A stretch of DNA of 60,069 bases from Streptococcus parasanguinis (GTDB lineage: Bacteria > Bacillota > Bacilli > Lactobacillales > Streptococcaceae). The stretch spans positions 1-60,069 of the forward strand of contig JAGZKI010000004.1 in the NCBI GenBank assembly GCA_018365265.1, given 5' to 3'. A program made the position numbers and the translations under genes. The first letter of the stretch is position 1; each line of letters begins with the position of its first letter. Under the pieces are notes generated by a model. It was not told where the DNA came from. It did no database searches and worked only from the letters and a program-made list of their open reading frames with translations. Positions 16,034 through 24,990 of the stretch are shown piece after piece.

Positions 16034-16588
16034 TTAGTGGCCCATGAGTTTATAGGCTTCATTTTTTAAGTCTTTATCTGTCGCAAGCAGTCCACGCGCA
16101 GCAGTTGTCACTGTAGCGGTCCCAGGTTTACGGACACCACGCATGTTCATACACATATGCTCTGCTTCTACCCAGACAAGTGCTCCTTGTGCTCCAAGAT
16201 ATTCCATCAAGGCATCTGCGATTTCTACCGTCAAACGTTCCTGAATCTGTGGTTTTTTAGCGTATACTTCGACCGTACGAGCCAGTTTTGAAAGCCCAGC
16301 CACACGGCCATTTGGAATGTAGGCAATGTGCACTTTTCCATAAAATGGTAAAAAGTGATGCTCACACATGGAATGGAAGAAGATATCCTTCTCAACCACC
16401 ATATTGTTATCAATGATTTCAAATGATTTAGACAGATGCTCTTCTGCTGTCTGCCCTAGTCCTGCAAAGATTTCTTGGTACATCTTGGCAATGCGGGTTG
16501 GTGTTTCCTGAAGTCCCTCACGGTTCTCATCTTCACCGACTGCCTCGATGATCATTTTCACTGCTTCTTCAATTTTCTTTGTATCCAT
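16034..16588 (-). CDS. folE: GTP cyclohydrolase I
   Basis: A 184-residue cytoplasmic enzyme making dihydroneopterin triphosphate from GTP, the first folate step. Zinc-binding and catalytic motifs are visible: FHSMCEHHFLPF and HMCMNMRGV. The length is normal. It is third in the folate operon, eight bases after folC. Confidence 0.97.
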   Translation of the reverse strand: MDTKKIEEAVKMIIEAVGEDENREGLQETPTRIAKMYQEIFAGLGQTAEEHLSKSFEIIDNNMVVEKDIFFHSMCEHHFLPFYGKVHIAYIPNGRVAGLSKLARTVEVYAKKPQIQERLTVEIADALMEYLGAQGALVWVEAEHMCMNMRGVRKPGTATVTTAARGLLATDKDLKNEAYKLMGH

Positions 16589-16596
16589 ATCATCTC

Positions 16597-17907
16597 CTAG
16601 TTGGATTTTTCTGTTTTTAATAAATAAGGTCGTACCTGGCTAAGGAAGTAGAGCGACCCCGTTACAATGAGGAGCTCATCGCCTTCAGCTTGCCAGTTTT
16701 GTAGAAACTCTTGCCAGTTGACTTCCTCAAGCTGATGGTATTTCGCAGCAGCTCTTATCTCTTCTTGAGAATAGGCTCTTGGATCTTCAAAGCTCGTGAG
16801 GATCAAGCGACTATTTTCTAGTTCCTGCCACTGAATGAGCATCTCTTCTAAGGCTTTGGTCCGGATGCAGGTAAAAAGAATGGTCTTATTTTGACTTGGG
16901 AACAGTTCCCGAAGACTTGCGATCAAAGGCGCAACGGCATGGGGGTTATGGGCCCCATCTAGTAAGATCATGGGATTTTGCGAGACCACTTCCATCCGGC
17001 CAGGCCAGACGACTTGATGCAAGGCCTCATCCACTAACTCTCTTGACAAGAGTTCACGCCCTTCTCTTTCAAAAAGTACATCACAGATACTGATCGCAAG
17101 AGCTGCATTTCTAGCCTGGTGATGACCTAAGAGCACTACTTGATAGGAGGCTGTTTCTCTTTTGGAACTGTGATAAGAAAAGGATTGGCCCGATAGACAA
17201 GAGGCCTCTAGCTCAACTTGGTAATCTCTGTCATAGGCTGTTATCGGTGCCTGCTTCTGAATCGCAATGCCTTCAATGACTTGGCTGGCTTCTGCTTCTA
17301 ATTTCCCTAGAACCAGAGGAATTCCTGGCTTAATGATGCCTGCCTTTTCACGGGCGATGGAAGCCAGATCTGGCCCAAGAAGAGCGACATGATCCAAGCC
17401 AATCGAAGTGATCGCAGTCAGAACAGGCTGACAGACATTGGTACTATCTAGTCGTCCCCCCATACCGACTTCCATGATCACATAATCCAGCTCCTCGTGA
17501 GCAAAATAATCATAGGCGATGGCCGTCATCACTTCAAATTCAGTCAACCCTTGAAAAACAGCCCTTGATTGTTTAACTTCCAGGAGTTGCTGGTAACTAT
17601 CCAGGTAGGTTTGCAGGTCTTGATCCGAAATGGCTTCGCCATTAATGGTGATTTGGTCATTGTAATGGATCAGATAAGGAGAGGTAAAGACTCCAACTCG
17701 TAAACCTGCCTGCCTCAAGAGTTGGGACAAGGTGGCAATGGTAGAGCCTTTGCCATTGGTCCCCGCAACATGAATGACCCGACAGTCTAGGTGAGGATTT
17801 CCTCTCAAAGCCAAGAGAGCTTCCATGCGCTCCAAGCCAAAATGTGGATCCTGCGAACGATAGGCTTCTAGCCAACGAAGATCCAACTGATGTTCTTTCT
17901 TCTTCAT
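16597..17907 (-). CDS. folC: Dihydrofolate/folylpolyglutamate synthase
   Basis: A 436-residue Mur-ligase-family enzyme that joins glutamate to dihydropteroate. The ATP-binding loop is GTNGKGS at residues 49-55, and the ligase motif MEVGMGGRLDSTN follows near residue 145. In S. pneumoniae this position is sulB. It starts immediately after the folP stop, so the two are translationally coupled. Confidence 0.96.
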   Translation of the reverse strand: MKKKEHQLDLRWLEAYRSQDPHFGLERMEALLALRGNPHLDCRVIHVAGTNGKGSTIATLSQLLRQAGLRVGVFTSPYLIHYNDQITINGEAISDQDLQTYLDSYQQLLEVKQSRAVFQGLTEFEVMTAIAYDYFAHEELDYVIMEVGMGGRLDSTNVCQPVLTAITSIGLDHVALLGPDLASIAREKAGIIKPGIPLVLGKLEAEASQVIEGIAIQKQAPITAYDRDYQVELEASCLSGQSFSYHSSKRETASYQVVLLGHHQARNAALAISICDVLFEREGRELLSRELVDEALHQVVWPGRMEVVSQNPMILLDGAHNPHAVAPLIASLRELFPSQNKTILFTCIRTKALEEMLIQWQELENSRLILTSFEDPRAYSQEEIRAAAKYHQLEEVNWQEFLQNWQAEGDELLIVTGSLYFLSQVRPYLLKTEKSN

Positions 17908-18858
17908 TTACTTGTATTGTTTCAAATTAGTATCTGCTGCCTCTTGGGCTTGGAAAATGGCTTGGCCCAGACTGGCTGCCATCTTGTGTAGGGGAATATC
18001 ATGCACCCGCACCACTTCGACTCCTTGACTGGCTGCAATACTCGTCAAATGGCTCGAAGCCAGGTCCCGATTCCAAAAACCAGTCTCCGTTGCAGGATCT
18101 GTCTCAAATCCAGCTTCCTCAATAATATTGACCACAAAACGTTTACGGGAGACCCCTAGAAAGATCGGATACCCCTTTTGGTGAATCGTTCCGAGTTCTT
18201 GTAATAAGAGTAGGTTCTCACGCTTGGTCAAACCAAATCCGATCCCAGGATCCAGCATAATACGATCCGTCTGGACACCAGCTGCTTTCGCTACCGCAAG
18301 CGAGCGGCCAAAGAAGGTCCACATCACGTCTTGAATCGGTTCTTGGGCCATCTGTTGAAGTTCTTGCTCTGAAAAAACTGGTTCAAGCCCAAAACTTGGA
18401 AAGATAGTAGAACTTGGATGATGCGGTCTTGCCATCACTGGATTAAACATGAGAATCGCGCTAGCTTCATGCTGAGCGACGACCGCGGCCATCTCAGAAT
18501 CTCCAAGAAAACCCGTAATATCGTTGACAATATTGGCTCCAGCTTTGAGCGCTGCGGCTGCCACCTGGGACTTCCAGGTATCCACTGAAATCAAGACATC
18601 ACTTTCTTTCCGAATGGCTTCAATCACCGGAACCACACGGTCAATCTCTTCTTGGATCTCCACATAATGACTACCAGGTCTGGTTGATTCTCCTCCGATA
18701 TCCAGGATCTGAGCTCCTTCTTGGATCAGTTTTCTCGTCTGCTGCAAGGCTGCATCCACACTCGTATACTTACCGCCATCAGAAAATGAATCCGGAGTGA
18801 CATTTAAGATCCCACAAAGAAGGGTCCCTTGGCCACTCAGCCATTTATTATCAATCAT
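17908..18858 (-). CDS. folP: Dihydropteroate synthase
   Basis: A 316-residue TIM-barrel enzyme that condenses pterin pyrophosphate with p-aminobenzoate, the sulfonamide target. Motifs: GILNVTPDSFSDGG near the N terminus, DIGGESTRPGS around residue 55, and GVSRKRF near residue 235. The STRPGSHYVEI loop has no duplicated residues of the kind that cause pneumococcal sulfonamide resistance. First gene of the folate operon, with AAGGAG before the ATG; the 160 bases upstream show no obvious riboswitch. Confidence 0.97.
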   Translation of the reverse strand: MIDNKWLSGQGTLLCGILNVTPDSFSDGGKYTSVDAALQQTRKLIQEGAQILDIGGESTRPGSHYVEIQEEIDRVVPVIEAIRKESDVLISVDTWKSQVAAAALKAGANIVNDITGFLGDSEMAAVVAQHEASAILMFNPVMARPHHPSSTIFPSFGLEPVFSEQELQQMAQEPIQDVMWTFFGRSLAVAKAAGVQTDRIMLDPGIGFGLTKRENLLLLQELGTIHQKGYPIFLGVSRKRFVVNIIEEAGFETDPATETGFWNRDLASSHLTSIAASQGVEVVRVHDIPLHKMAASLGQAIFQAQEAADTNLKQYK

Positions 18859-19020
18859 TTTCGTTCTCCTTCGATTCCCTTCCTACAGCATGCTTGCGAA
18901 CAAAAGAGGCTAGAACAAGTGTTCTAAACCCCTGAGTCTACTCTCCATACGGATTTCTGATTTTATCTGACCTTCTGTAGGATGGTTCTGCATCAAAACT
19001 CATTGGTACCTACCATTTTA

Positions 19021-19752
19021 TCATAATTTATCATGGAAGAAAACTCTCGATACCGGCAATAAACAAAGGAGGAATACAGCAGGATAATAATAAGCCAGCG
19101 CATTCAAGGTCATATGAAGGCAAATGCTATACTCGATCCGCTTGTAGCGATACGCCACCCAAGTTAAGATCAAGGACATGCCTCCGTAAGCTACCCATTC
19201 CCCTAGGGTACTCGGTCCATGCAAGTAAGTAAAAAAGAGAGCACCGGCTAGGTAACCGATCGGTTCTGCCCCTCGAAAAATCAAACGAGGGATAATGGCC
19301 CGACAGAGCAGCTCTTCTAGAATCGGAGCGACAAGGATCACGACCATTCCCATAGCGAGAAAAGGAGCATGAGATTGTAGTTCATTTAGAGCCGCTTGGT
19401 TTGCCGTCGTACCACCTGCCTCTTGTTTCAACAAGGGATAAGCGAGCAGGTTATTAGCCATCAATAAGAGAAGAAAAAGAAAATTTCTCCCCAGAGCCGG
19501 CCAGGTTATGACCCGAACATCTAAGTTCTCCAGAGGGCTCATCTTGATGACCTTATAAAAAACAAAGAGCACCGCCACTGTCACCAAGAGAGTGAGGATA
19601 GTGATCCACCTTGCATCTACTCCTTCTTGAAGGGAATAAACCATAGTGATGAGGGGAAATTGTGAGAGAAAGAATAAGGGCACAAAAAGAAGGAGCCAGA
19701 GGGCATTCTTACATAATGGGTGCTTTCGAACAAAAGACTGTATATTTTTCAA
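19021..19752 (-). CDS. CPBP-family intramembrane glutamic endopeptidase
   Basis: A 243-residue polytopic membrane protein of the Abi/CPBP family. Three signature motifs are present: EELLCR with E146, E147 and R151; FTYLH with H178; and HMTLN near residue 218. Members process prenyl-protein-like or bacteriocin-related substrates, but none is indicated here. Neighbours are housekeeping genes, with no bacteriocin genes in the window. It probably has its own promoter in the gap before ackA. Confidence 0.9.
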   Translation of the reverse strand: MKNIQSFVRKHPLCKNALWLLLFVPLFFLSQFPLITMVYSLQEGVDARWITILTLLVTVAVLFVFYKVIKMSPLENLDVRVITWPALGRNFLFLLLLMANNLLAYPLLKQEAGGTTANQAALNELQSHAPFLAMGMVVILVAPILEELLCRAIIPRLIFRGAEPIGYLAGALFFTYLHGPSTLGEWVAYGGMSLILTWVAYRYKRIEYSICLHMTLNALAYYYPAVFLLCLLPVSRVFFHDKL

Positions 19753-19780
19753 TGGACAACCTCTTTCTTGTATAAAATAA

Positions 19781-19813
19781 GAAGACTGGGGCTTTCGCCT
19801 CTAGCCTTCTCAC
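19781..19813 (-). terminator. Probable ackA terminator
   Basis: On the minus strand AGAAGGCTAGAGGC and GCCCCAGTCTTCT pair with two mismatches around a GAAA loop, followed by TTATTTTAT. Confidence 0.6.
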
Positions 19814-19824
19814 ATTATTTCAGT

Positions 19825-21018
19825 TTACTGATTTTTGAAACGTTCAACGTCACGCGCAATCACCAACTCTTCATCAGTTGGAATCACCAATACCTTCACA
19901 CGAGAATCATCTGTGGAAATATCTCCGACAACTCCAAAGACGTTCTTTTCAGGGTCGACCTTGCAGCCAAACCAGCTGATTCCATTGATAATAGAAGAAC
20001 GAACGTTTACTGCATTTTCACCGATCCCTGCTGTAAAGATGATGGCATCTGCACCATTCAAGACAGCCAAGTATTGACCGATGTATTTTTGCAAACGATC
20101 GATAAAGATATCGTAAGCCAATTTGGCTTTTTCGTCTCCATTGTGCATCGCTGTATGAATATCCCGCATGTCACTAGAAGATCCAGAAACACCCAGAAGA
20201 CCTGATTCACGATTGAGGATACGGCTAATATCTTCAGGCTTATTGAAATCCTCTGTATGTTCCATCAAGTAAGGAATAATCGCTGGATCGAGATCCCCTG
20301 TACGGGTTCCCATCATGACACCACCTAGAGGTGTGAAGCCCATTGAGGTATCGACAGAGATTCCCTTGTCAACCGCTGTAACAGATACACCATTTCCAAC
20401 GTGGCAGGTGATCAATTTCAATTCTTCTAATGGTTTTCCAAGAAGTTTAGCAGCTTCACCAGCTACATACTGATGACTGGTTCCATGAGCGCCGTACTTA
20501 CGGACCTTATTTTCTGTGTAATATTTAGTTGGAAGAGGGTAACGATAAGCTTTTTCCGGCATGGTTGTATGGAAAGAAGTATCAAATACCACAACACTGG
20601 TAATATTTGGACAAATCTCTCTAAAGGCACGAATTCCAGCTGCATTTGCGGGATTATGAAGAGGTGCTAACAAAGACAATTCTTCTACTTTTCGAAGGAC
20701 TTCGTCATCTACCAAGGCAGAATCCTTGAAGTATTCTCCACCAGCAACGACGCGGTGGCCCACACCTGTAATCTCATCGTAGGATTTGATAATATCAAAG
20801 CGAATCAAATCATCCAACAAAATTTTTACAGCTTGTGTATGATCCTGGATATCTAATACTTGTTTTTCAGAGCGTCCATCAAATTTAACAGTTGAAATAG
20901 AATCTTTCAAACCGATCCGTTCAATCAACCCTTTTGCAAGAACAGTTTCCTCTGGCATTTGGTACAATTGCCATTTCAAACTAGAGCTTCCTGCATTAAT
21001 AGAAATTGTTTTCGACAT
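19825..21018 (-). CDS. ackA: Acetate kinase
   Basis: A 397-residue cytoplasmic enzyme that makes ATP and acetate from acetyl phosphate in mixed-acid fermentation. It begins MSKTISINAGSSSLKWQLY (phosphate-binding Asn), with VVFDTSFH, HGTSH and HVGNGVS motifs further along. The length is typical. The upstream ytxK-comG order is the same as in S. pneumoniae. A separate promoter with a cre-like element sits in the 51-base gap upstream. Confidence 0.98.
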   Translation of the reverse strand: MSKTISINAGSSSLKWQLYQMPEETVLAKGLIERIGLKDSISTVKFDGRSEKQVLDIQDHTQAVKILLDDLIRFDIIKSYDEITGVGHRVVAGGEYFKDSALVDDEVLRKVEELSLLAPLHNPANAAGIRAFREICPNITSVVVFDTSFHTTMPEKAYRYPLPTKYYTENKVRKYGAHGTSHQYVAGEAAKLLGKPLEELKLITCHVGNGVSVTAVDKGISVDTSMGFTPLGGVMMGTRTGDLDPAIIPYLMEHTEDFNKPEDISRILNRESGLLGVSGSSSDMRDIHTAMHNGDEKAKLAYDIFIDRLQKYIGQYLAVLNGADAIIFTAGIGENAVNVRSSIINGISWFGCKVDPEKNVFGVVGDISTDDSRVKVLVIPTDEELVIARDVERFKNQ

Positions 21019-21029
21019 ATATTCACCTC

Positions 21030-21060
21030 ATTAAGCGTTTTCACTTCCTCTATTATATCA
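21030..21060 (-). promoter_or_regulatory. ackA promoter with cre-like site
   Basis: Extended -10 TGATATAAT (-10 at 21052-21057 on the minus strand). Just downstream, TGAAAACGCTTAAT (21030-21043) matches the CcpA consensus except at its last two positions. In B. subtilis, CcpA activates ackA from an upstream site; this downstream position would more likely repress. Confidence 0.5.
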
Positions 21061-21069
21061 GATCTTTGA

Positions 21070-22023
21070 TCAAATTTCACTATCCTTTAACCAGTTTTGG
21101 AAACTTTCCATAAAGTGAACCACCTGGTCGTGATCCTGGAGATCGGTAAACGGATAGACAAAGGGCTGAACAGACTCTTCTTCTTGTTTTCGTAGGACGA
21201 AAATCGTCTTAGCATAGGCTGGATTTGAAAAGAGAGATTCTGGCAAGGTCAGCATGGCAAGGATTTGAGCCTTGTCTTTCAACCAAGCTTTTAACAGATC
21301 ACTCTGAGGGCTTGTCAAGAGATTATTTGGAGCTAAAAAGATGGCTACCCCTTGAGGTTTCAGATATTTCAGAGCCTGTTCCATCATGAGGTGATGGGCA
21401 TAGGTATGGCCTTCGGAGCTCGCCACCTGATAGCGCTGTGCAATCGCATCATCTGGATAATAGCCAATCGGTAAGTCGCTAACGATCAAGTCACTTTCTT
21501 TCAACACTTGTGGGCGAACCGCATCGCCTTGTGCAAAGACAACACTGGATTCCATCACATCTGCGATACTAGCAGATAGGTCAATCAAGAGATCATCCAC
21601 TTCCAATCCTAAGTAATCAATCGTGAGGCGGCTATTGTTGACAATGGTCTCAGCGAGATTTCCGGTTCCACTTCCCACTTCTAAGACATCTAGTTGGTCG
21701 TCTTTGGCTAACTGATCGATCAAAAATGTAATGATAAAACCAATCGCATCTGGTGTGAACTGGTGATTCGCTTGTAAAGGCTCTGTCTGAGCAGCTTTCA
21801 TAAAAAGGAATTGGTAGGCTCTGCGCCATTCTTCCTTACTTAAATCTAGTTCTTTTAATTTTTTGCTATTGTTTTTAACAATGTCTAGATCCGTCTTGCC
21901 ATCCAAATACATGGCATTCTGTTCAATCAAGGCGTCATAAAAGTTGGTCGACAATTCATTTTGAATACTTTGAGTGTTTTCTAATAGATAGGTATAGGCT
22001 TGTTCAATTTTTTCGAAATTCAT
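21070..22023 (-). CDS. ytxK: YtxK-like class I SAM methyltransferase
   Basis: A 317-residue protein. An N-terminal helical domain (~1-90) precedes a Rossmann methyltransferase domain with SAM motif LEVGSGTGNLAE around residue 115. Its catalytic motif is SDLPIGYY, a variant of the N6-adenine (D/N)PP(Y/F) motif. It resembles type I modification subunits, but no restriction or specificity subunit is nearby. Its place after comGG is conserved in streptococci. The substrate is unknown. Confidence 0.85.
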   Translation of the reverse strand: MNFEKIEQAYTYLLENTQSIQNELSTNFYDALIEQNAMYLDGKTDLDIVKNNSKKLKELDLSKEEWRRAYQFLFMKAAQTEPLQANHQFTPDAIGFIITFLIDQLAKDDQLDVLEVGSGTGNLAETIVNNSRLTIDYLGLEVDDLLIDLSASIADVMESSVVFAQGDAVRPQVLKESDLIVSDLPIGYYPDDAIAQRYQVASSEGHTYAHHLMMEQALKYLKPQGVAIFLAPNNLLTSPQSDLLKAWLKDKAQILAMLTLPESLFSNPAYAKTIFVLRKQEEESVQPFVYPFTDLQDHDQVVHFMESFQNWLKDSEI

Positions 22024-22053
22024 GATTTCCTCCGCACCCTATCATACCAAAAA

Positions 22054-22491
22054 TTAGTCTTTTTCGCTATTTTCTGATGGCTCCTTGGCCTCTTTTGGCG
22101 TCTCTTCAGAAGGCTTTTCGCTCCCTGCCTTCTCCTTATCTTTCTGCGTCTTCTTCTTTTCTTTTTGACTCTTCTTGCTTTCCTTTTCTTCCCTTACAGG
22201 AAGGACAAACTCATAGCTTTCGCCATCCATCTTAGCCTGAGCATGAAGAAAACCAGTATCCTTCTTTAGCTGAACGGTTCCAGACTTTAAATGAATCTCT
22301 GATGTCTTCTCATCACTCTTTCTCTTTTCAAGAGCCAATTGCACCAAAGCATAGGCCCGAAGGCGATCTTGACTCGTCTTTAAGATCCGTCTCTCCGCAA
22401 CCTGACGGTGCAGGTAAAACTGAAGCAAGAGACTAAAAATCGCTGCCATCAAGAGGGCGTAGAGCAAGACACCAGCCTTAACTTTTTTCAT
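22054..22491 (-). CDS. comGG: Competence pilus protein ComGG
   Basis: About 145 residues, starting MKKVKAGVLLYALLMAAIF, with an N-terminal hydrophobic helix and a lysine/glutamate-rich, low-complexity C terminus (about 105-145). It is the last gene of the comG operon and overlaps comGF by 14 bases. It is a minor pilin helping to initiate the transformation pilus. A longer frame to 22521 lacks a better ribosome-binding site. Confidence 0.88.
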   Translation of the reverse strand: MKKVKAGVLLYALLMAAIFSLLLQFYLHRQVAERRILKTSQDRLRAYALVQLALEKRKSDEKTSEIHLKSGTVQLKKDTGFLHAQAKMDGESYEFVLPVREEKESKKSQKEKKKTQKDKEKAGSEKPSEETPKEAKEPSENSEKD

Positions 22492-22930
22492 TTTGCATCG
22501 CTGGTACCACATGGTAGACATACTCCCTTTCTAGACCTTCTTCGAAATTCAACCGCAGATGAATCAACTCTCCCTCCTGCCAAATTTGGCTAGAGCGAAC
22601 TCCTGAAATCATAGGCTGATAGCCCCTGCCCTTATCATCTGTTTTTCGGATATCATCTCCTTTAGATTGACCAATGGCAATTGGTTTTTGATCCTGAACC
22701 AAGTAGATATGATTGTCCGCTACTTTTTCAAAATGGCTCCGATCCAATTCCACCTGCAATTGTTGCTGAAAAAGTATCCATTCTTCCTGCTTTTGATGCG
22801 CCTGGTAGTCCAATTCAGCATGCAGGAGCTTGGTCAAGCCTTGAAAGACCAACACTCCCCCACTAAGCACCAAGAGAGCGACCAAGGCTTCGAGCAGGGT
22901 AAAGGCCTTGACCTTTCCTTTATTCCACAT
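22478..22930 (-). CDS. comGF: Competence minor pilin ComGF
   Basis: About 150 residues, starting MWNKGKVKAFTLLEALVALLVLSGG. The prepilin N-methylation motif (KAFTLLEAL) precedes the hydrophobic helix, giving cleavage by PilD/ComC-like peptidase. It probably forms the pilus tip complex with ComGD, ComGE and ComGG. It overlaps comGE by 11 bases. A frame extends to 23002, but the prepilin leader fixes the start at 22930. Confidence 0.9.
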   Translation of the reverse strand: MWNKGKVKAFTLLEALVALLVLSGGVLVFQGLTKLLHAELDYQAHQKQEEWILFQQQLQVELDRSHFEKVADNHIYLVQDQKPIAIGQSKGDDIRKTDDKGRGYQPMISGVRSSQIWQEGELIHLRLNFEEGLEREYVYHVVPAMQNEKS

Positions 22931-23213
22931 GCAGCACCACCTTTCCTTGATGATAGACCGTGAGTTGATCGGCATCCTTTTCGACTTGAACCTGAATACC
23001 ATTGGCCTCTAGATGATTTTGCCCTGTCTGAAGCGCCATTTGAGCGACAGATAAGACCTCTACCTCTTTGAAATCCGCTAGTCGCTCCTTGCGCGAACGC
23101 CGGATCTCCCCTAACAATAAGGTCGTAATCATGGCAAATAAACCCAAGGCTACCAAAGATTCTATGAGAATACTAGCGGGAACGGATGCTTTTTTTAATT
23201 TTCCCATTTCCAA
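22920..23213 (-). CDS. comGE: Competence minor pilin ComGE
   Basis: A 97-residue protein with a single N-terminal hydrophobic helix (ASILIESLVALGLFAMITTLLL), including the conserved glutamate of prepilins, and a short soluble domain. It overlaps both comGD and comGF. The start may be ATG at 23213 or at 23207. Confidence 0.88.
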   Translation of the reverse strand: MEMGKLKKASVPASILIESLVALGLFAMITTLLLGEIRRSRKERLADFKEVEVLSVAQMALQTGQNHLEANGIQVQVEKDADQLTVYHQGKVVLHVE

Positions 23214-23607
23214 GCGACAGTTGATAGGTCACCACTCCTCTCTGTGTCTGAAAGTGAACATTGGCTAGGGATGAATTGCCACCTGCACGGTCTAAACGAA
23301 TAGTTTTAGGATCTTGCAAAATAACAGAATCAGGAATCTCCACTGTCTGGTAGGGCGTTTGAATCTTCCTTGCAGTCACTTCAACATCCAATTCCGTTTG
23401 CCTTGCCAGTGCTATCTTCTGACTTTCTTGATAGAGGTGTTCAAACTCTGCAAAAAATACTTTTTCTTCCACCTGCTGAAAGCTCGTCCTGATCGATCCC
23501 GATAAGCCCAGATAGATAAAACTGACGATCATCAAGGTCAAAAGGGTCTCCACCAAGGTGAAGGCCTTAATCTGCAACCGCACGAGTTTCTCCACTATTT
23601 TTCGCAT
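23173..23607 (-). CDS. comGD: Competence minor pilin ComGD
   Basis: About 144 residues, starting MRKIVEKLVRLQIKAFTLVE, with a prepilin motif KAFTLVETLLTL. The conserved RAGGNSSLA segment lies near the C terminus. It overlaps the end of comGC by ~41 bases; the leader before the prepilin motif is longer than in pneumococcal ComGD, so the true start could be further in. Confidence 0.88.
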   Translation of the reverse strand: MRKIVEKLVRLQIKAFTLVETLLTLMIVSFIYLGLSGSIRTSFQQVEEKVFFAEFEHLYQESQKIALARQTELDVEVTARKIQTPYQTVEIPDSVILQDPKTIRLDRAGGNSSLANVHFQTQRGVVTYQLSLGNGKIKKSIRSR

Positions 23608-23884
23608 AATAGGCACGATAAGATTCTGCTTGTTTGTTGGTAATATTTCCATCAGCAATTAGCTTTGATAGAGTGGCTTGGTCATTGGTATGATTGAGCT
23701 CGTACAATTCAGCCTGACTTTCGACCACCTTCACAACCGCTGCATTTCCTGTCTCTTTCACGGAGTCTTTTTGCTTGGTCAAATTCGGCACAAAGAGCAA
23801 TAAGAGCACACTGATGATCAATAAGACCACCAACATTTCAATCAGTGTAAAAGCTTTAACCTTATAGGTTTTTAATGTTTTCAT
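23567..23884 (-). CDS. comGC: Major competence pilin ComGC
   Basis: A 105-residue prepilin, starting MKTLKTYKVKAFTLIEML, with the KAFTLIEM cleavage/methylation motif and a strong hydrophobic stretch. It is the main subunit of the transformation pilus that captures external DNA. GGAGG upstream fixes the ATG at 23884; a frame to 24022 lies within comGB. It overlaps comGB by four bases. Confidence 0.95.
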   Translation of the reverse strand: MKTLKTYKVKAFTLIEMLVVLLIISVLLLLFVPNLTKQKDSVKETGNAAVVKVVESQAELYELNHTNDQATLSKLIADGNITNKQAESYRAYYAKNSGETRAVAD

Positions 23885-24990
23885 AAATGAACCTCCATAT
23901 TTTGATAAATCGGCAGCAACATGGCTGCATAGAGTAACACAATCACAAGAGCCACAAAGATAAACACCAAGGGTTGTATCACATTCATGGCCTTGTGAAC
24001 CCGACGAAAGAAATCTTCCCATGTTTTTTCTGCGTAGATCTCTAGCTCACTTCCGAGCTTTGATTTGACTTCACCATATTCAATCATAAGGGGCAATTCT
24101 TTTTTGAAAAAAGGATACCCCCTGACCGTCTCTGAAAAGGACCGGCCACGATCTAAAGAAAGAGCTAAGTCCCTTCCAATCTCTTGAAAAAGCTGGGATT
24201 TTTGGTCCTGCATCATGGAAAAAATCTGAGACAACTCCAATCCTTGCCCAATCAGATTGCCCCATTCTCTGGCATAATAGGCTGTCAAATAAGCTTGAAT
24301 CATGCCTTTTCCGAAAGGCAGATGAGACAAGGTTCTAAAAACGTTGATCTTGCCTGACTTCCGATAATAGAGAAAGCCGAGTAAGAAGAAGGTCACCAGT
24401 CCCGCTCCTAAGGCCAAAAAGAGTTGGGGGAAGGAACTGATCAATTGCGTCCCAATATTTTGAGCATCCATTTGAGGAAGCAAATAATTGCGCAGGCCTA
24501 GCATAATCAGAACTAAAAATCCAAGTAAGATAAGAGGATAGGTGCTCACCTCAATCAGCTTTTTCTTGACCTTGCGCATGTTTTCTAAGTAAGCACTGAT
24601 TTTCTCCAAGCTCAATGCAAGATTGCCATGAAGCTCAGCGAGAGACAGCTGTGTCGTCACCGCATCTGAAAAACCGATCCCTGCCATCATCTCTGAAAAA
24701 CTCCGGCCCCGCGAGAGATCCTCTCGCATCTGGGAAACCAAACGACTCTCCACTAGGTGAGAGCGATCCAGAAAATCGACGATCTCAGACAGATGAAAAC
24801 CACTCGAATAAAGATTCAAAAATAATTCGATGATTTGCTTTTGTTTAGCGGTAGATAATTTTTTCGGCTTGGGCCTGAGCCAGCTGGATATATCCCGATT
24901 GAGCCAAGAGATCCATTTGTTGGTTCCAGCGGCTGGCTGAGTGCTCTTGGTAATTTTCCGTCGCAAAATCGACCACACCTCCTCCTGCAA
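23881..24990 (-). CDS. comGB: Competence pilus membrane platform ComGB
   Basis: A GspF/PilC-like polytopic membrane protein of up to 369 residues, with two F domains and transmembrane segments including YPLILLGFLVLIMLGL and the C-terminal VFIFVALVIVLLYAAML. It anchors pilus assembly with the ComGA ATPase. The start is uncertain: by homology the protein should begin near residue 30-45, but no ATG, GTG or TTG lies there. The available starts are ATG 24990, GTG 24978 and TTG 24966, which overlap comGA by over 120 bases. Confidence 0.92.
   Translation of the reverse strand: MQEEVWSILRRKITKSTQPAAGTNKWISWLNRDISSWLRPKPKKLSTAKQKQIIELFLNLYSSGFHLSEIVDFLDRSHLVESRLVSQMREDLSRGRSFSEMMAGIGFSDAVTTQLSLAELHGNLALSLEKISAYLENMRKVKKKLIEVSTYPLILLGFLVLIMLGLRNYLLPQMDAQNIGTQLISSFPQLFLALGAGLVTFFLLGFLYYRKSGKINVFRTLSHLPFGKGMIQAYLTAYYAREWGNLIGQGLELSQIFSMMQDQKSQLFQEIGRDLALSLDRGRSFSETVRGYPFFKKELPLMIEYGEVKSKLGSELEIYAEKTWEDFFRRVHKAMNVIQPLVFIFVALVIVLLYAAMLLPIYQNMEVHL

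Noticed and set aside
17908..18858. Sulfonamide resistance insertion in folP
   Set aside because: The loop after STRPGS has the normal length, with no duplicated codons.
19021..19752. CPBP protease as bacteriocin immunity
   Set aside because: No bacteriocin, leader peptide or dedicated exporter is encoded beside it; the surroundings are metabolic genes.
21070..22023. Restriction-modification system
   Set aside because: The methyltransferase resembles a modification subunit but stands alone, has a variant catalytic motif and a conserved place after comG.
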